14,904 bases of DNA from Actinobacteria bacterium UBA5176 (lineage in GTDB: Bacteria; Actinomycetota; UBA4738): the NCBI GenBank assembly GCA_002413305.1, contig DHWS01000106.1:1-14904 (forward strand), given 5' to 3'. Under the pieces are notes generated by a model. That model was not told where the DNA came from and ran no database searches. It saw nothing but the letters and a program-made list of their open reading frames with translations. The translations under genes were made by a program, and so were the position numbers. Within the stretch, counting starts at the first letter, position 1, and each line of letters begins with the position of its first letter. Below, one piece after another: positions 7,155-14,008 of the stretch.

Positions 7155-7871
7155 ATGAGCCGGGTCTATCCGCTCGATCCCACGGTTCCAGGGTCACTGG
7201 GGGTGGTCCGGCAGACCGAGGCGGTCGCCGCCGCGGTCGCCGCGATCCTTGCCGGCCGGCTGGTCGTGCTGCCGACGGAGACCGTGTACGGGATCGCCTG
7301 CCGGCCGGACGATCCGGCTGCAACGGCGAGGCTGTTCGCGGCGAAGGGCCGCCCCGCCGCCCTGAACCTGCCTGTCCTCGCCCCCGACGACGAGCAGGCC
7401 TGGCACGTGGCGGTCCCGGACGGCCGGGCTGTCGCGCTGGCCGGTGCCTTCTGGCCCGGGCCGCTCACACTCATCTTGCCCCGGACGGAGGCGAGCCGGG
7501 CCTGGGAGCTCGGTGAGCGGTCGGGAACGGTCGGCGTTCGCGTGCCGGACCATCCCATCGCGCGTGCCGTCCTGGCCGCGTCCGGTCCGGTGGCCGCGAC
7601 CAGCGCGAACGTCTCCGGCCTGCCCCCGCTCACGGACGGCGCTGCCCTGGTCGAGGCGTTCGGCGACGCGGTCGATGTCTACCTGACCGTGCCGGCGGCC
7701 GACCCCATGGTCCGAGGCGCGAGCCCGAACGCGGCGTCGACCGTGGTGGACCTCACCGGACACGAACCGCGGGTGCTCCGGGAGGGCCCCGTCACCGCCG
7801 AGCAGCTTAGGACCGCACTTCGGACCACCGGCGAGGGCGGCGGCTCGGTGCCACCGGGAGGCACTCGCTAG
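7155..7871 (+). CDS. tsaC: L-threonylcarbamoyladenylate synthase (TsaC/Sua5, YrdC domain)
   Basis: The 238-residue product makes threonylcarbamoyl-AMP from threonine, bicarbonate and ATP, the first step of the t6A37 modification of ANN-decoding tRNAs. The YrdC fold shows [11 protein letters not shown] (39-49), the K-x-R nucleotide-site pair Lys64/Arg66 in [23 protein letters not shown] (99-108), [11 protein letters not shown] (127-137) and the ATSANVSG loop (149-155 region). It lacks the extra Sua5 C-terminal domain, so TsaC-like is the better name, with a short Gly/Ser/Pro-rich tail. Start ATG 7155 has only weak Shine-Dalgarno complementarity. A sua5-type gene after prmC is standard in both mycobacteria and Firmicutes. 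The next gene starts 11 bases beyond the stop. Confidence 0.95.
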   Translation: MSRVYPLDPTVPGSLGVVRQTEAVAAAVAAILAGRLVVLPTETVYGIACRPDDPAATARLFAAKGRPAALNLPVLAPDDEQAWHVAVPDGRAVALAGAFWPGPLTLILPRTEASRAWELGERSGTVGVRVPDHPIARAVLAASGPVAATSANVSGLPPLTDGAALVEAFGDAVDVYLTVPAADPMVRGASPNAASTVVDLTGHEPRVLREGPVTAEQLRTALRTTGEGGGSVPPGGTR

Positions 7872-7882
7872 ACTGCTCCCCC

Positions 7883-9790
7883 GTGAGCCTCATCCTCGTG
7901 GTCTGCACGGGCAACATCTGCCGCTCTCCGATGGCGCAGGGATTGCTTCGCAGCGAGCTGGAGGCGCGGAGCATCGCAGACGTCACTGTCGAATCGGCCG
8001 GGATCTCGGGCTGGGACGGCGCCGCCGCTACGCCGGAAGCCGTCGAGGCGCTCGGCGAGCTCGGCATCGACATCGCGACCCACACCGCCCGTCGACTGAA
8101 CCAGACGCTGATCGAAAGCGCCGATCTGGTGCTGGCGATGGCGGCCGAGCACCGGACCGCCGCCGGGCGCCTGGCCCCCGCTGCCGCGGACCGCACGTTC
8201 ACGCTCAAGGAGCTGGTGTATCTGCTCGGCGAGGAGCCCGGGCCCACGCCCGCGTCCGAGCCGGAAGCGGGCTCCGTCCAGCTCGTCGCGGCCGTCCGGT
8301 TGGCCGCTGGGCGGCGCGCCCAGCTGGCTCCAGGATTCGAACTTATGGACGAAGACATCGCCGACCCGCTCGGGCTCGGGATCGAATCGTTCCGCGCGGC
8401 GGCATGGGAGCTGGACGGCCTGTGCCGCCGGCTCGCCGCGTCGGTCTTCGGCCCGCTGCCCGGCGGCGAGGCGGGAGGTATACCGTCTCTGACGGGCATC
8501 GGAGACGAAAGGCGGGGCGGGATGAACGACTACGCGGCAAGCTGGGAAGCGCTGAAGGCGACCGACCCGGAGGTGGCGGATGCCATCGCCGGCGAGCTGC
8601 ACCGGGAGCGGACGACACTCCGGCTCATCGCCTCGGAGAACTACGCCAGTCCGGCGGTGCTGGCCGCGCTGGCTTCGACCATGAACAACAAGTACGCAGA
8701 GGGCTATCCGGGACGCCGGTACTACGGCGGTTGCGAGTTCGTCGACGTCACCGAGCGGCTCGCCATCGAGCGGGCGAAGGAGCTGTTCGGCGCCGAGCAC
8801 GCCAACGTCCAGCCCCACGCCGGAGCGCAGGCGAACCTCGCGGTGTACGGCGCCTTTCTCCGGCCCCACGAGCCCGGCCAGAAGGTCCTCGGGCTGGTCC
8901 TGGCCCATGGCGGCCATCTCACGCACGGGTCCCCGGTGAACGTCTCGGGGAAGTGGTTCGACTTCGTCGGCTACGAGGTGGACAAAGACACCGAGGTCAT
9001 CGACATGGACCGCGTCCGGGACCTGGCCCACGAGCACCGACCGAAGCTGATCCTGGCCGGCTTCACCGCGTACCCGCGGGTCATCGACTTCCGTGTCTTC
9101 CGGGAGATCGCCGACGAAGTGGGAGCCCTGTTCATGGTCGACGCGGCACACTTCATCGGCCTGGTGGCCGGCGGCGCGTACCCGAGCCCCATCCCGTACG
9201 CCGACGTGGTCACGTTCACCACGCACAAGACCCTCCGGGGTCCGCGCGGAGCCATGATCCTCTGCAAGGAGGAGCACGCCAAGGCCATCGACAAGGCCGT
9301 GTTCCCGATGATGCAGGGCGGCCCGCTCGAGCACGTCATCGCCGCGAAGGCGGTCTGCCTGAAGGAGGCCATGCAGTCGGACTTCGCGGCGTACGCCGAA
9401 CGCACCGTCCGCGGCGCGCGGGCGCTGGCGGCCGGTTTGGCCGAGCACGGTCTCCGCGTGGTGTCGGGCGGCACCGATTCGCACCTCGCCCTGATCGATC
9501 TCCAGCCGATCGGCATGACCGGGGCAGACGCCGAATCCCTCTGCGATGAGGTCGGCATCGCGCTGAACAAGAACGCCATCCCCTTCGACCCGCTACCGCC
9601 CTCAACGGCGTCCGGGATCCGGGTGGGCACGCCGGGGCCGGCCACGCTCGGCATGGACGAACCGGAGCTGACGGAGGTGGCCCGGATCATCGGCGACGTC
9701 CTGGGTCATCCCGAAGACGACGCGGTCAAGAAGCGAGCCCGAAGCTCCGTTCGTGACCTGATGGACCGGTTCCCGGCCTATCCGGGCTGA
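7883..9790 (+). CDS. In-frame fusion: low-molecular-weight protein phosphatase + serine hydroxymethyltransferase
   Basis: One uninterrupted 635-codon frame from GTG 7883 encodes two enzymes. Residues 1-190 are an LMW protein-tyrosine/arginine phosphatase (YwlE/Wzb family). The P-loop is CTGNICRS (8-15) with nucleophile Cys8 and Arg14, and the general-acid pair Asp161-Pro162 lies in DIADPLG. Ile12 occupies the position where B. subtilis YwlE has the Thr linked to phospho-arginine preference, so phosphotyrosine specificity is more likely. Residues 191-213 are a Gly-rich linker. Residues 214-635 are a complete GlyA module, which converts serine and tetrahydrofolate to glycine and methylene-THF. 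No stop separates the modules. The linker codons from about 8474 to 8521 have less third-position G/C bias than their surroundings, as if derived from a spacer. A separate GlyA may also start at 8522. Confidence 0.85.
   Translation: MSLILVVCTGNICRSPMAQGLLRSELEARSIADVTVESAGISGWDGAAATPEAVEALGELGIDIATHTARRLNQTLIESADLVLAMAAEHRTAAGRLAPAAADRTFTLKELVYLLGEEPGPTPASEPEAGSVQLVAAVRLAAGRRAQLAPGFELMDEDIADPLGLGIESFRAAAWELDGLCRRLAASVFGPLPGGEAGGIPSLTGIGDERRGGMNDYAASWEALKATDPEVADAIAGELHRERTTLRLIASENYASPAVLAALASTMNNKYAEGYPGRRYYGGCEFVDVTERLAIERAKELFGAEHANVQPHAGAQANLAVYGAFLRPHEPGQKVLGLVLAHGGHLTHGSPVNVSGKWFDFVGYEVDKDTEVIDMDRVRDLAHEHRPKLILAGFTAYPRVIDFRVFREIADEVGALFMVDAAHFIGLVAGGAYPSPIPYADVVTFTTHKTLRGPRGAMILCKEEHAKAIDKAVFPMMQGGPLEHVIAAKAVCLKEAMQSDFAAYAERTVRGARALAAGLAEHGLRVVSGGTDSHLALIDLQPIGMTGADAESLCDEVGIALNKNAIPFDPLPPSTASGIRVGTPGPATLGMDEPELTEVARIIGDVLGHPEDDAVKKRARSSVRDLMDRFPAYPG
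8484..8516 (+). promoter_or_regulatory. Hairpin pair and strong internal ribosome binding site before the glyA start codon
   Basis: GAAAGGCGGGG (8507-8517) is a good Shine-Dalgarno-like tract about 5-9 bases before the in-frame ATG 8522. Just upstream, CCGTC-TCT-GACGG (8483-8495) can form one hairpin and CGTCTC (8484-8489) with GAGACG (8502-8507) another. The two share bases and exclude each other. This is what one would expect of a leader in front of an independently translated glyA, now lying inside a longer reading frame. Confidence 0.4.
8522..9790 (+). CDS. glyA: Serine hydroxymethyltransferase module, possible independent product
   Basis: Starting at ATG 8522 gives a 422-residue protein, the normal size of bacterial GlyA (E. 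coli 417), a pyridoxal-phosphate enzyme of folate one-carbon metabolism. Module residues: [14 protein letters not shown] (33-46), [15 protein letters not shown] (58-72), the PLP-contacting [13 protein letters not shown] (206-218) and the Schiff-base Lys236 in [15 protein letters not shown]. The C-terminus contains GIRVGTPG and continues to the end without truncation. The strong internal ribosome binding site and the complete N-terminus ([18 protein letters not shown]) support translation from here as well as, or instead of, from the fusion start. Which product is made cannot be told from sequence. Confidence 0.6.
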   Translation: MNDYAASWEALKATDPEVADAIAGELHRERTTLRLIASENYASPAVLAALASTMNNKYAEGYPGRRYYGGCEFVDVTERLAIERAKELFGAEHANVQPHAGAQANLAVYGAFLRPHEPGQKVLGLVLAHGGHLTHGSPVNVSGKWFDFVGYEVDKDTEVIDMDRVRDLAHEHRPKLILAGFTAYPRVIDFRVFREIADEVGALFMVDAAHFIGLVAGGAYPSPIPYADVVTFTTHKTLRGPRGAMILCKEEHAKAIDKAVFPMMQGGPLEHVIAAKAVCLKEAMQSDFAAYAERTVRGARALAAGLAEHGLRVVSGGTDSHLALIDLQPIGMTGADAESLCDEVGIALNKNAIPFDPLPPSTASGIRVGTPGPATLGMDEPELTEVARIIGDVLGHPEDDAVKKRARSSVRDLMDRFPAYPG

Positions 9791-9835
9791 TCGGTGCCGC
9801 CGGCCGAACGGCGACCGGCCCCTCGAGGCTGAGGC

Positions 9836-10942
9836 GTGCGCAACTACCTGATCGTGTTCCTGGCATCGGCCGGGACCGTCGTGGTGGTGACGCCGATGGT
9901 CCGGCTCCTCGCGCAGCGGTTCGGCGCCATCGACCGCCCCTCCGATCGGAAGGTCCATCCGAAACCGACGCCCACCGCCGGTGGCGTGGGGATCCTGATC
10001 GGCGTCCTGGCCGGGTTCGGCGTGGCGTCGCTCATGCCCGCGTTCCGACACCTGTACAAGGAGTCCACCGAGCTCCAGGGCACCCTGTGGGCGGCCCTGG
10101 CCATCACCGGGCTCGGCCTGATCGACGATGTCCGGTCCATCTCCGCGCCGGCGAAGGCGGCCGGACAGATCCTGGCGGCGGGTCTGCTTATCCTCAACGG
10201 GGTCGAGCTGCTGCTGTTCTGGTTCCCGTTCGGCCAGGGCATCGTCTCGCTCGGCCCGGACCTGGCGGTGCCGCTCACCATCCTGTGGGTCCTGCTGATG
10301 GTGAACGCGGTCAACCTTATCGACGGCCTGGACGGGCTGGCCGCAGGGATCGTGGTGATCGCCGCGGTGGCGTTCTTCATCTGGGTCTACGCGAAGCCCC
10401 CCGCATTCTTCACCTCCGCCACGCCGGCCGCCCTGCTCTGCGCGATCGCCGCCGGAGCCGCCCTCGGCTTCCTCCCGTACAACTTCTACCCGGCGCGGAT
10501 CTTCATGGGCGACTCTGGGGCGATGCTGCTCGGCCTGATGTTGTCCGCGGCGACGGTCGCCGGCGTGGGCCGAACGGTCCAGCCGTCCGGTGGGGACCTG
10601 GCGGCGTTCGCCATCCCGGTGGTGATCCCGGTGATCGTCCTGGCCGTGCCGCTGGCCGACGTCGCCCTGGCCATCCTGCGGCGGATGCGACGGGGCCAGC
10701 CGGTGTTCGCACCGGACAAGGAGCACCTCCATCACCAGCTCCTGGAGATCGGGCACACCCATCGCTGGGCCGTCCTGATCATGTACCTGTGGAGCATCCT
10801 CCTGGCCGGATGCGCGCTGGCGGTGTCGTTCATCAACGGCCGTGCGCTGGTCGGTGGCATCGTGGCCGGCGCCCTGGTGATCATCCTCGCGACGCTCCTG
10901 CCCAGGATCCGCAAGTCCAGGCAGGCGAAGGTGTCTCCCTGA
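9836..10942 (+). CDS. wecA: Undecaprenyl-phosphate N-acetylglucosamine-1-phosphate transferase (WecA/Rfe, MraY-like family)
   Basis: The 368-residue polytopic membrane protein (about 10-11 hydrophobic spans) transfers a sugar-1-phosphate from a UDP-sugar to polyprenyl phosphate, the first step in making arabinogalactan, teichoic-acid-like or O-antigen-type glycans. Family motifs are present: Asp97-Asp98 in GLIDDVRS, NAVNLIDGLDGLAAG (157-171) with Asp163 and Asp166, Asp226 in RIFMGDSGAM, and the WecA-type HIH-like motif DKEHLHHQLL (294-303) that distinguishes this group from MraY. Lys/Arg-rich PSDRKVHPKPTPTAGG (35-50) is also conserved. Start GTG 9836 follows GAGG (9825-9828). In M. tuberculosis the orthologous rfe gene likewise precedes the atp operon. 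The exact sugar is inferred from the family. Confidence 0.92.
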   Translation: MRNYLIVFLASAGTVVVVTPMVRLLAQRFGAIDRPSDRKVHPKPTPTAGGVGILIGVLAGFGVASLMPAFRHLYKESTELQGTLWAALAITGLGLIDDVRSISAPAKAAGQILAAGLLILNGVELLLFWFPFGQGIVSLGPDLAVPLTILWVLLMVNAVNLIDGLDGLAAGIVVIAAVAFFIWVYAKPPAFFTSATPAALLCAIAAGAALGFLPYNFYPARIFMGDSGAMLLGLMLSAATVAGVGRTVQPSGGDLAAFAIPVVIPVIVLAVPLADVALAILRRMRRGQPVFAPDKEHLHHQLLEIGHTHRWAVLIMYLWSILLAGCALAVSFINGRALVGGIVAGALVIILATLLPRIRKSRQAKVSP

Positions 10943-10959
10943 AGGGTCACTCCGTCGAT

Positions 10960-10987
10960 GTGACGAATCCTATCCGGCCGGTACAAT
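10960..10987 (+). promoter_or_regulatory. Upstream atp promoter (P1)
   Basis: GTGACG (10960-10965) and TACAAT (10982-10987) are spaced by 16 bases. The -10 is near consensus and the -35 keeps the central TGAC. Transcription would start near 10994, about 9 bases upstream of the palindrome at 11003, leaving a leader of about 125 bases before atpZ. The assignment is by pattern only. Confidence 0.5.
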
Positions 10988-11002
10988 TTGGGCGTGGGAG
11001 GC

Positions 11003-11020
11003 TTGTGAAAACTTTCACAA
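11003..11020 (+). promoter_or_regulatory. Rex-type operator upstream of the atp operon
   Basis: TTGTGAAAACTTTCACAA is a perfect 8+8 inverted repeat around the two bases AC. It fits the known Rex binding pattern TTGTGAA-N4-TTCACAA exactly. Rex is the NAD(H)-sensing repressor of respiratory genes in actinobacteria and Firmicutes, and it leaves DNA when NADH/NAD+ is high. Its AT-rich composition stands out in this GC-rich sequence. It lies about 9-26 bases downstream of the expected P1 start, where a bound repressor would block transcription, and about 60 bases upstream of the P2 -35. The rex gene itself is not in this window. Confidence 0.8.
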
Positions 11021-11042
11021 AGTCACGGGCGGCGGACCGAAT

Positions 11043-11141
11043 ATGGCCTTCTACCAGCGCAAACGCTCCCACTCCGACTTTGACGCGGCCGAGCCGGGCC
11101 GGATATACTCCCCGCGCTCCCATGGCTGGCAAAACCGATAG
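11043..11141 (+). CDS. Possible 32-residue upstream small ORF in the atp leader
   Basis: ATG 11043 opens a 32-residue frame (MAFYQRKRSHSDFDAAEPGR... ending SHGWQNR) that stops with TAG 11139-11141, 20 bases inside atpZ in another frame. GGCGGA (11031-11036) is a weak ribosome binding site. Up to the point where it meets atpZ, third positions are G or C in about 22 of 25 codons, against roughly 55-60% at positions one and two, which is the coding pattern of this genome. Against it, the P2 promoter elements lie within it, and I recognise no family. It could be a leader peptide or chance. Confidence 0.25.
   Translation: MAFYQRKRSHSDFDAAEPGRIYSPRSHGWQNR
11080..11109 (+). promoter_or_regulatory. 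Downstream atp promoter (P2), giving a nearly leaderless atpZ mRNA
   Basis: TTGACG (11080-11085) and TATACT (11104-11109), spaced by 18 bases, are close to sigma70 consensus. The expected start at about 11114-11118 is only a few bases before ATG 11122. The bases between are CCCCGCGCTCCC, with no Shine-Dalgarno sequence, so atpZ would be read from a very short or leaderless 5' end, as is common in actinobacteria. Confidence 0.6.
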
Positions 11142-11355
11142 CGGCGATCCGTGGGTCGGCGTGTCGGCCGGATGGGCGGTCAGTTCGTACCTGCTGAGCG
11201 CCGTGGTCGTCTGGGGAGGGATCGGGTATCTCCTCGATCGCCTCCTCGGGACGCCGAAGGTCTTCACGGCGATCGGCATGGTGTTGGGCGCGGGGCTCGG
11301 CACCTATCTGATCTACCTGCGATACGGCAAGGAAGATGACACCAAGAAGCCCTGA
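11122..11355 (+). CDS. atpZ: AtpZ-like small membrane protein of the ATP synthase operon (PF09527-type)
   Basis: The 77-residue product has two hydrophobic helices (about 18-38 and 46-66) joined by GYLLDRLLGTPKVFTAIG, the pattern of the AtpZ/ATPase gene 1 family encoded first in many atp operons. These proteins help assemble the c-ring or are proposed to act in Mg2+/Ca2+ supply to the enzyme; the latter is a family proposal. The N-terminus is polar (MAGKTDSGDPW), and the C-terminus is charged (YGKEDDTKKP). The start at ATG 11122 gives this family N-terminus; longer frames upstream run back through wecA in the wrong frame and are artefacts. The last 20 bases overlap the following gene. Confidence 0.8.
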   Translation: MAGKTDSGDPWVGVSAGWAVSSYLLSAVVVWGGIGYLLDRLLGTPKVFTAIGMVLGAGLGTYLIYLRYGKEDDTKKP

Positions 11356-11794
11356 GCCAGAGCGGGAGTTCGTGCGTCGCGTCGCGCCCTTCGGCGCTCC
11401 TGCCACCGCGGTCGCCTTCGTCGTTGGCTGGCTTGCCGGCGGCCTCGGGGTGGGCTGGTCGGCTGCGATCGGCGTGGCGGCCATCACGCTCAACCTGGTG
11501 GCCAGCGGCCTCTCGGTGAGCTGGGCCGGCCGGAGGTCCGACTCCCTGCTGTTCGCCGTCTCGGGGCTCGGCGTCTTGGTTCGGCTCGGGGTCATCGTCG
11601 GACTGATCGCCGGCCTTCGGCACTTCGCGTTCTTCTCCACCGTGACCTTCGCCCTGGCCGTCGTGCCCGCCACCGTCCTGCTGCTCGGCTACGAGATGAA
11701 GCTCATGGCCGGCGGGGTGGGACGGGAGCTCCGGCTGCCAGTGGCTTCCAAGACGAACCCCGGTCCCGAGATCCACCGGGAGGTGGTCCCGTGA
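11336..11794 (+). CDS. atpI: AtpI-like ATP synthase subunit I
   Basis: The 152-residue product has four hydrophobic segments (about 20-38, 40-58, 71-93 and 98-118) with a basic N-terminus and a polar C-terminal tail, matching the ATP synthase I (AtpI/UncI) family that acts in c-ring assembly and is encoded immediately before atpB. Sequence conservation in this family is low, so the call rests mainly on topology, size and position. ATG 11336 follows AAGGAAG (11329-11335) and overlaps the end of atpZ by 20 bases. The stop overlaps the atpB start codon (GTGA, 11791-11794), so translation of the first three genes is coupled. Confidence 0.75.
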   Translation: MTPRSPEPEREFVRRVAPFGAPATAVAFVVGWLAGGLGVGWSAAIGVAAITLNLVASGLSVSWAGRRSDSLLFAVSGLGVLVRLGVIVGLIAGLRHFAFFSTVTFALAVVPATVLLLGYEMKLMAGGVGRELRLPVASKTNPGPEIHREVVP

Positions 11795-12564
11795 TCAGCG
11801 GTCTCCTGGGCGTCGCCTTCGAGAAGCCTTCGACCCACGACTTCGTGTGGTCCTGCTGGGGAGGCAGCGGGCTGGGCTGCTTCAACTTCATCATGTTCCT
11901 GCTCGTGATCTCCGTGGGGGCTTTCGTGCTCATGTTCTGGACGGCATTCCGCAAGCCGCAGATCGTGCCGGGCAAGTGGCAGGTCGCGATGGAGACCGGG
12001 GTCGGGTTCGTGCGCGAACAGATCGTCGTGCAGATGATCGGCCCCGAGGGGATGGGCTTCCTGGCGTTCCTCACCACGATCTTCTTCTTCATCACGCTGG
12101 GGAACATCCTGGAGGTCATCCCGGGCATCAACTTCCCGCTGAACTCCCGGCTGGCCTTCCCGCTGGTGATGGCCCTGACCGTGTGGGTCCTCTACAACTA
12201 CATCGGGGTCAGGAAGCACGGGTTCTTGGGCTACCTGAAGATGGTCATGTTCCCGCCGGGGGTCCCCACGGCGCTGAAGCCCTTCCTCGCGCTCATCGAG
12301 TTCTTCTCGGTGGTCCTCGTCCGGCCGTTCACGCTCACCGTCCGTCTCACGGCCAACATGATCGCCGGACACTTCCTGCTGGCGACGTTCTTCCTGGGCA
12401 CGATCGTGCTCTTTACCGGCACGCCGTATGTCCTGGGGGTGGCCTCCTTCGCGCTGGGGGTCCTGATGGTCGGCTTCGAGATCTTCGTGGCGGTCCTGCA
12501 AGCGTTCATCTTCGCCGTGCTCACGGCTTCCTACATCGCCGGCGCCATGGCGTCCGAGCATTGA
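11791..12564 (+). CDS. atpB: ATP synthase F0 subunit a
   Basis: The 257-residue integral membrane subunit forms the proton half-channels next to the c-ring. Hydrophobic helices lie at about 31-52, 88-110, 121-140, 164-178, 183-210 and 212-250. The essential arginine is Arg185 in TLTVRLTANMIAGHFL, equivalent to E. coli Arg210, and the helix continues with the conserved Asn-x-x-x-Gly-His. The C-terminal FEIFVAVLQAFIFAVLTASYI matches the last helix with the conserved Glu and Gln. The GTG start (11791) follows GGGAGGTGG (11778-11786) and overlaps the atpI stop. The N-terminal segment HDFVWSCWGGSGLGCFN contains two cysteines, an unusual detail of unknown meaning. Confidence 0.95.
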   Translation: MISGLLGVAFEKPSTHDFVWSCWGGSGLGCFNFIMFLLVISVGAFVLMFWTAFRKPQIVPGKWQVAMETGVGFVREQIVVQMIGPEGMGFLAFLTTIFFFITLGNILEVIPGINFPLNSRLAFPLVMALTVWVLYNYIGVRKHGFLGYLKMVMFPPGVPTALKPFLALIEFFSVVLVRPFTLTVRLTANMIAGHFLLATFFLGTIVLFTGTPYVLGVASFALGVLMVGFEIFVAVLQAFIFAVLTASYIAGAMASEH

Positions 12565-12569
12565 GATAG

Positions 12570-12842
<273 letters not shown>

Positions 12843-12854
12843 GGGAGGCTCGCC

Positions 12855-13436
12855 TTGCACTCGCTCATCGCGACGATCTACGCGGCCGCGGAACCCATCA
12901 ACGACAAGAAGGACCTGTACCCGAAGCTCCAGGAGCTCATCGTCGGTGCCATCGCGTTCGGGGTCCTGTTCTTCTTCATGTGGAAGTGGGTCCTGCCGCG
13001 CGTCAACCAGGTGCTCGAGGCCCGGAGCCAGAAGATCCAGGGGGATCTCGAGAGCGCCGAACAGGCCAAGACCGAGGCGCAGAAAGAGCTCGGCGACTAC
13101 CGCGAGCAGCTGGCGGGGGCTCGCGAGGAGGCGAACCGGATCATCGAGGAGGCCCGCAAGACGGCCGAGGCGATGCGCCAGGACCTCCAGAAGAAGGCAG
13201 AGGAGGAATACGGGGCGATCGTCGGACGCGCCCAAGAGCAGATTCGGGCCGAGCGCGACCGCGTCTTCCAGGAGCTGAAGTCCCAGGTCGGGGAGCTGTC
13301 CATCGCGCTGGCCGCGAAGGTGGTCGGCGGCTCCCTGGACCGCGACCGTCAGCTGGCGCTGATCGACGAGTACATCGCCGAGCTGGGCGGGATGGCGCCC
13401 TCCGGGAACGGCAACGGCGGCCCGGGCCGGGAGTGA
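12855..13436 (+). CDS. atpF: ATP synthase F0 subunit b
   Basis: The 193-residue product has a short N-terminus, one membrane span (about 27-48, IVGAIAFGVLFFFMWKWVLPRV) and then a long highly charged helix from about 50 to 165 that forms the peripheral stalk holding the F1 head. The segment LEARSQKIQGDLESAEQAK (55-73) is typical of subunit b. A TTG start at 12855 is inferred from the GGGGAGG ribosome binding site (12842-12848) and gives the proper N-terminus with a 12-base gap from atpE. The Gly/Asn-rich C-terminus (SGNGNGGPGRE) is a low-complexity extension. The stop codon is next to the atpH start. Confidence 0.94.
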   Translation: MHSLIATIYAAAEPINDKKDLYPKLQELIVGAIAFGVLFFFMWKWVLPRVNQVLEARSQKIQGDLESAEQAKTEAQKELGDYREQLAGAREEANRIIEEARKTAEAMRQDLQKKAEEEYGAIVGRAQEQIRAERDRVFQELKSQVGELSIALAAKVVGGSLDRDRQLALIDEYIAELGGMAPSGNGNGGPGRE

Positions 13437-13438
13437 CG

Positions 13439-13984
13439 GTGGCCGGGACGGACCGACTGATCGAGGGCTACGCCCAGGCGCTGTTCGCCATCGTCGAGGC
13501 CGAAGGAGACCTGGACGCGGTCGAGGACCAGCTGTACCGGTTCGCCAAGGCGATCGAGGCGCGGGGTGACCTGCGGGAGGCGCTCACCGACCCCTCGTTG
13601 CCGGCGGACCGGAAGAAGGGCATCGTCCATGACCTGCTCCAGGGGAAGGCGAGCGATTCGGCCATCAGCCTGCTCGGATTCCTGATCGAACAGGGCCGGG
13701 CGAAGGACCTCCCGAAGATCATCGAGGCCCTGGCGGACGTGGCGGCCCGGCGACGCAACCGGGCGGTGGCCGAGGTGCGTTCCGCGGTCCCCCTGGGCGC
13801 CGACCAGCGCAAGCGGCTGGCCGAGGCGCTGGGTACGGCGACCGGCAAGGAGATCGAGCTGAAGGTCCTGGTGGACGAGAGCCTGGTCGGCGGCATCATG
13901 GCCCGGGTCGGCGACCAGGTGTACGACGGTACGATCAAGAGGAGACTCGAACTCGCCCGCGAGCAGCTCGCGAAGGCGCGGTAA
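13439..13984 (+). CDS. atpH: ATP synthase F1 subunit delta
   Basis: The 181-residue soluble protein caps F1 and binds the b stalk. The N-terminal helical domain begins with DRLIEGYAQALFAIVEAEGDLDAVEDQL, where the YAxAL motif is the family marker, and the C-terminal part contains AVAEVRSAVPL and DESLVGGIMARVGDQVYDGTIKRRL, the conserved delta signature. Two GTG codons could start it: 13439, which has GGGAG (13429-13433) five bases before it, and 13433, which overlaps the atpF stop as GTGA. The first has the better ribosome binding site and is chosen; the difference is two residues. A longer open frame from 12980 covers atpF and is an artefact. Confidence 0.93.
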   Translation: MAGTDRLIEGYAQALFAIVEAEGDLDAVEDQLYRFAKAIEARGDLREALTDPSLPADRKKGIVHDLLQGKASDSAISLLGFLIEQGRAKDLPKIIEALADVAARRRNRAVAEVRSAVPLGADQRKRLAEALGTATGKEIELKVLVDESLVGGIMARVGDQVYDGTIKRRLELAREQLAKAR

Positions 13985-14008
13985 GCGAGCGACAAGGGGG
14001 ATCTCGAC

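Noticed and set aside
8477..8484. GGTATACC palindrome with TATACC as a -10 for an internal glyA promoter
   Set aside because: No acceptable -35 lies 16-18 bases upstream (sequence there is CTGCCC) and there is no extended -10.
8440..8525. A frameshift or sequencing error as the cause of the phosphatase-GlyA fusion
   Set aside because: Both modules are in the same frame with intact ends and a plausible linker, so no error is needed; it cannot be fully excluded without reads and is listed as a refutation test.
7868..9484. 538-codon antisense open frame opposite the phosphatase-glyA gene
   Set aside because: Shadow of the real gene; its product is Arg/Gly/Asp-rich with no family motif, while both modules on the + strand are complete.
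10946..10964. GTCAC-N9-GTGAC inverted repeat as a CRP/FNR-type site
   Set aside because: The spacing and arm sequence do not fit TGTGA-N6-TCACA or TTGAT-N4-ATCAA; it simply includes the P1 -35.
10087..11121. Long open frame leading into atpZ
   Set aside because: It runs through wecA in the wrong frame; only the last 77 codons match a known family.
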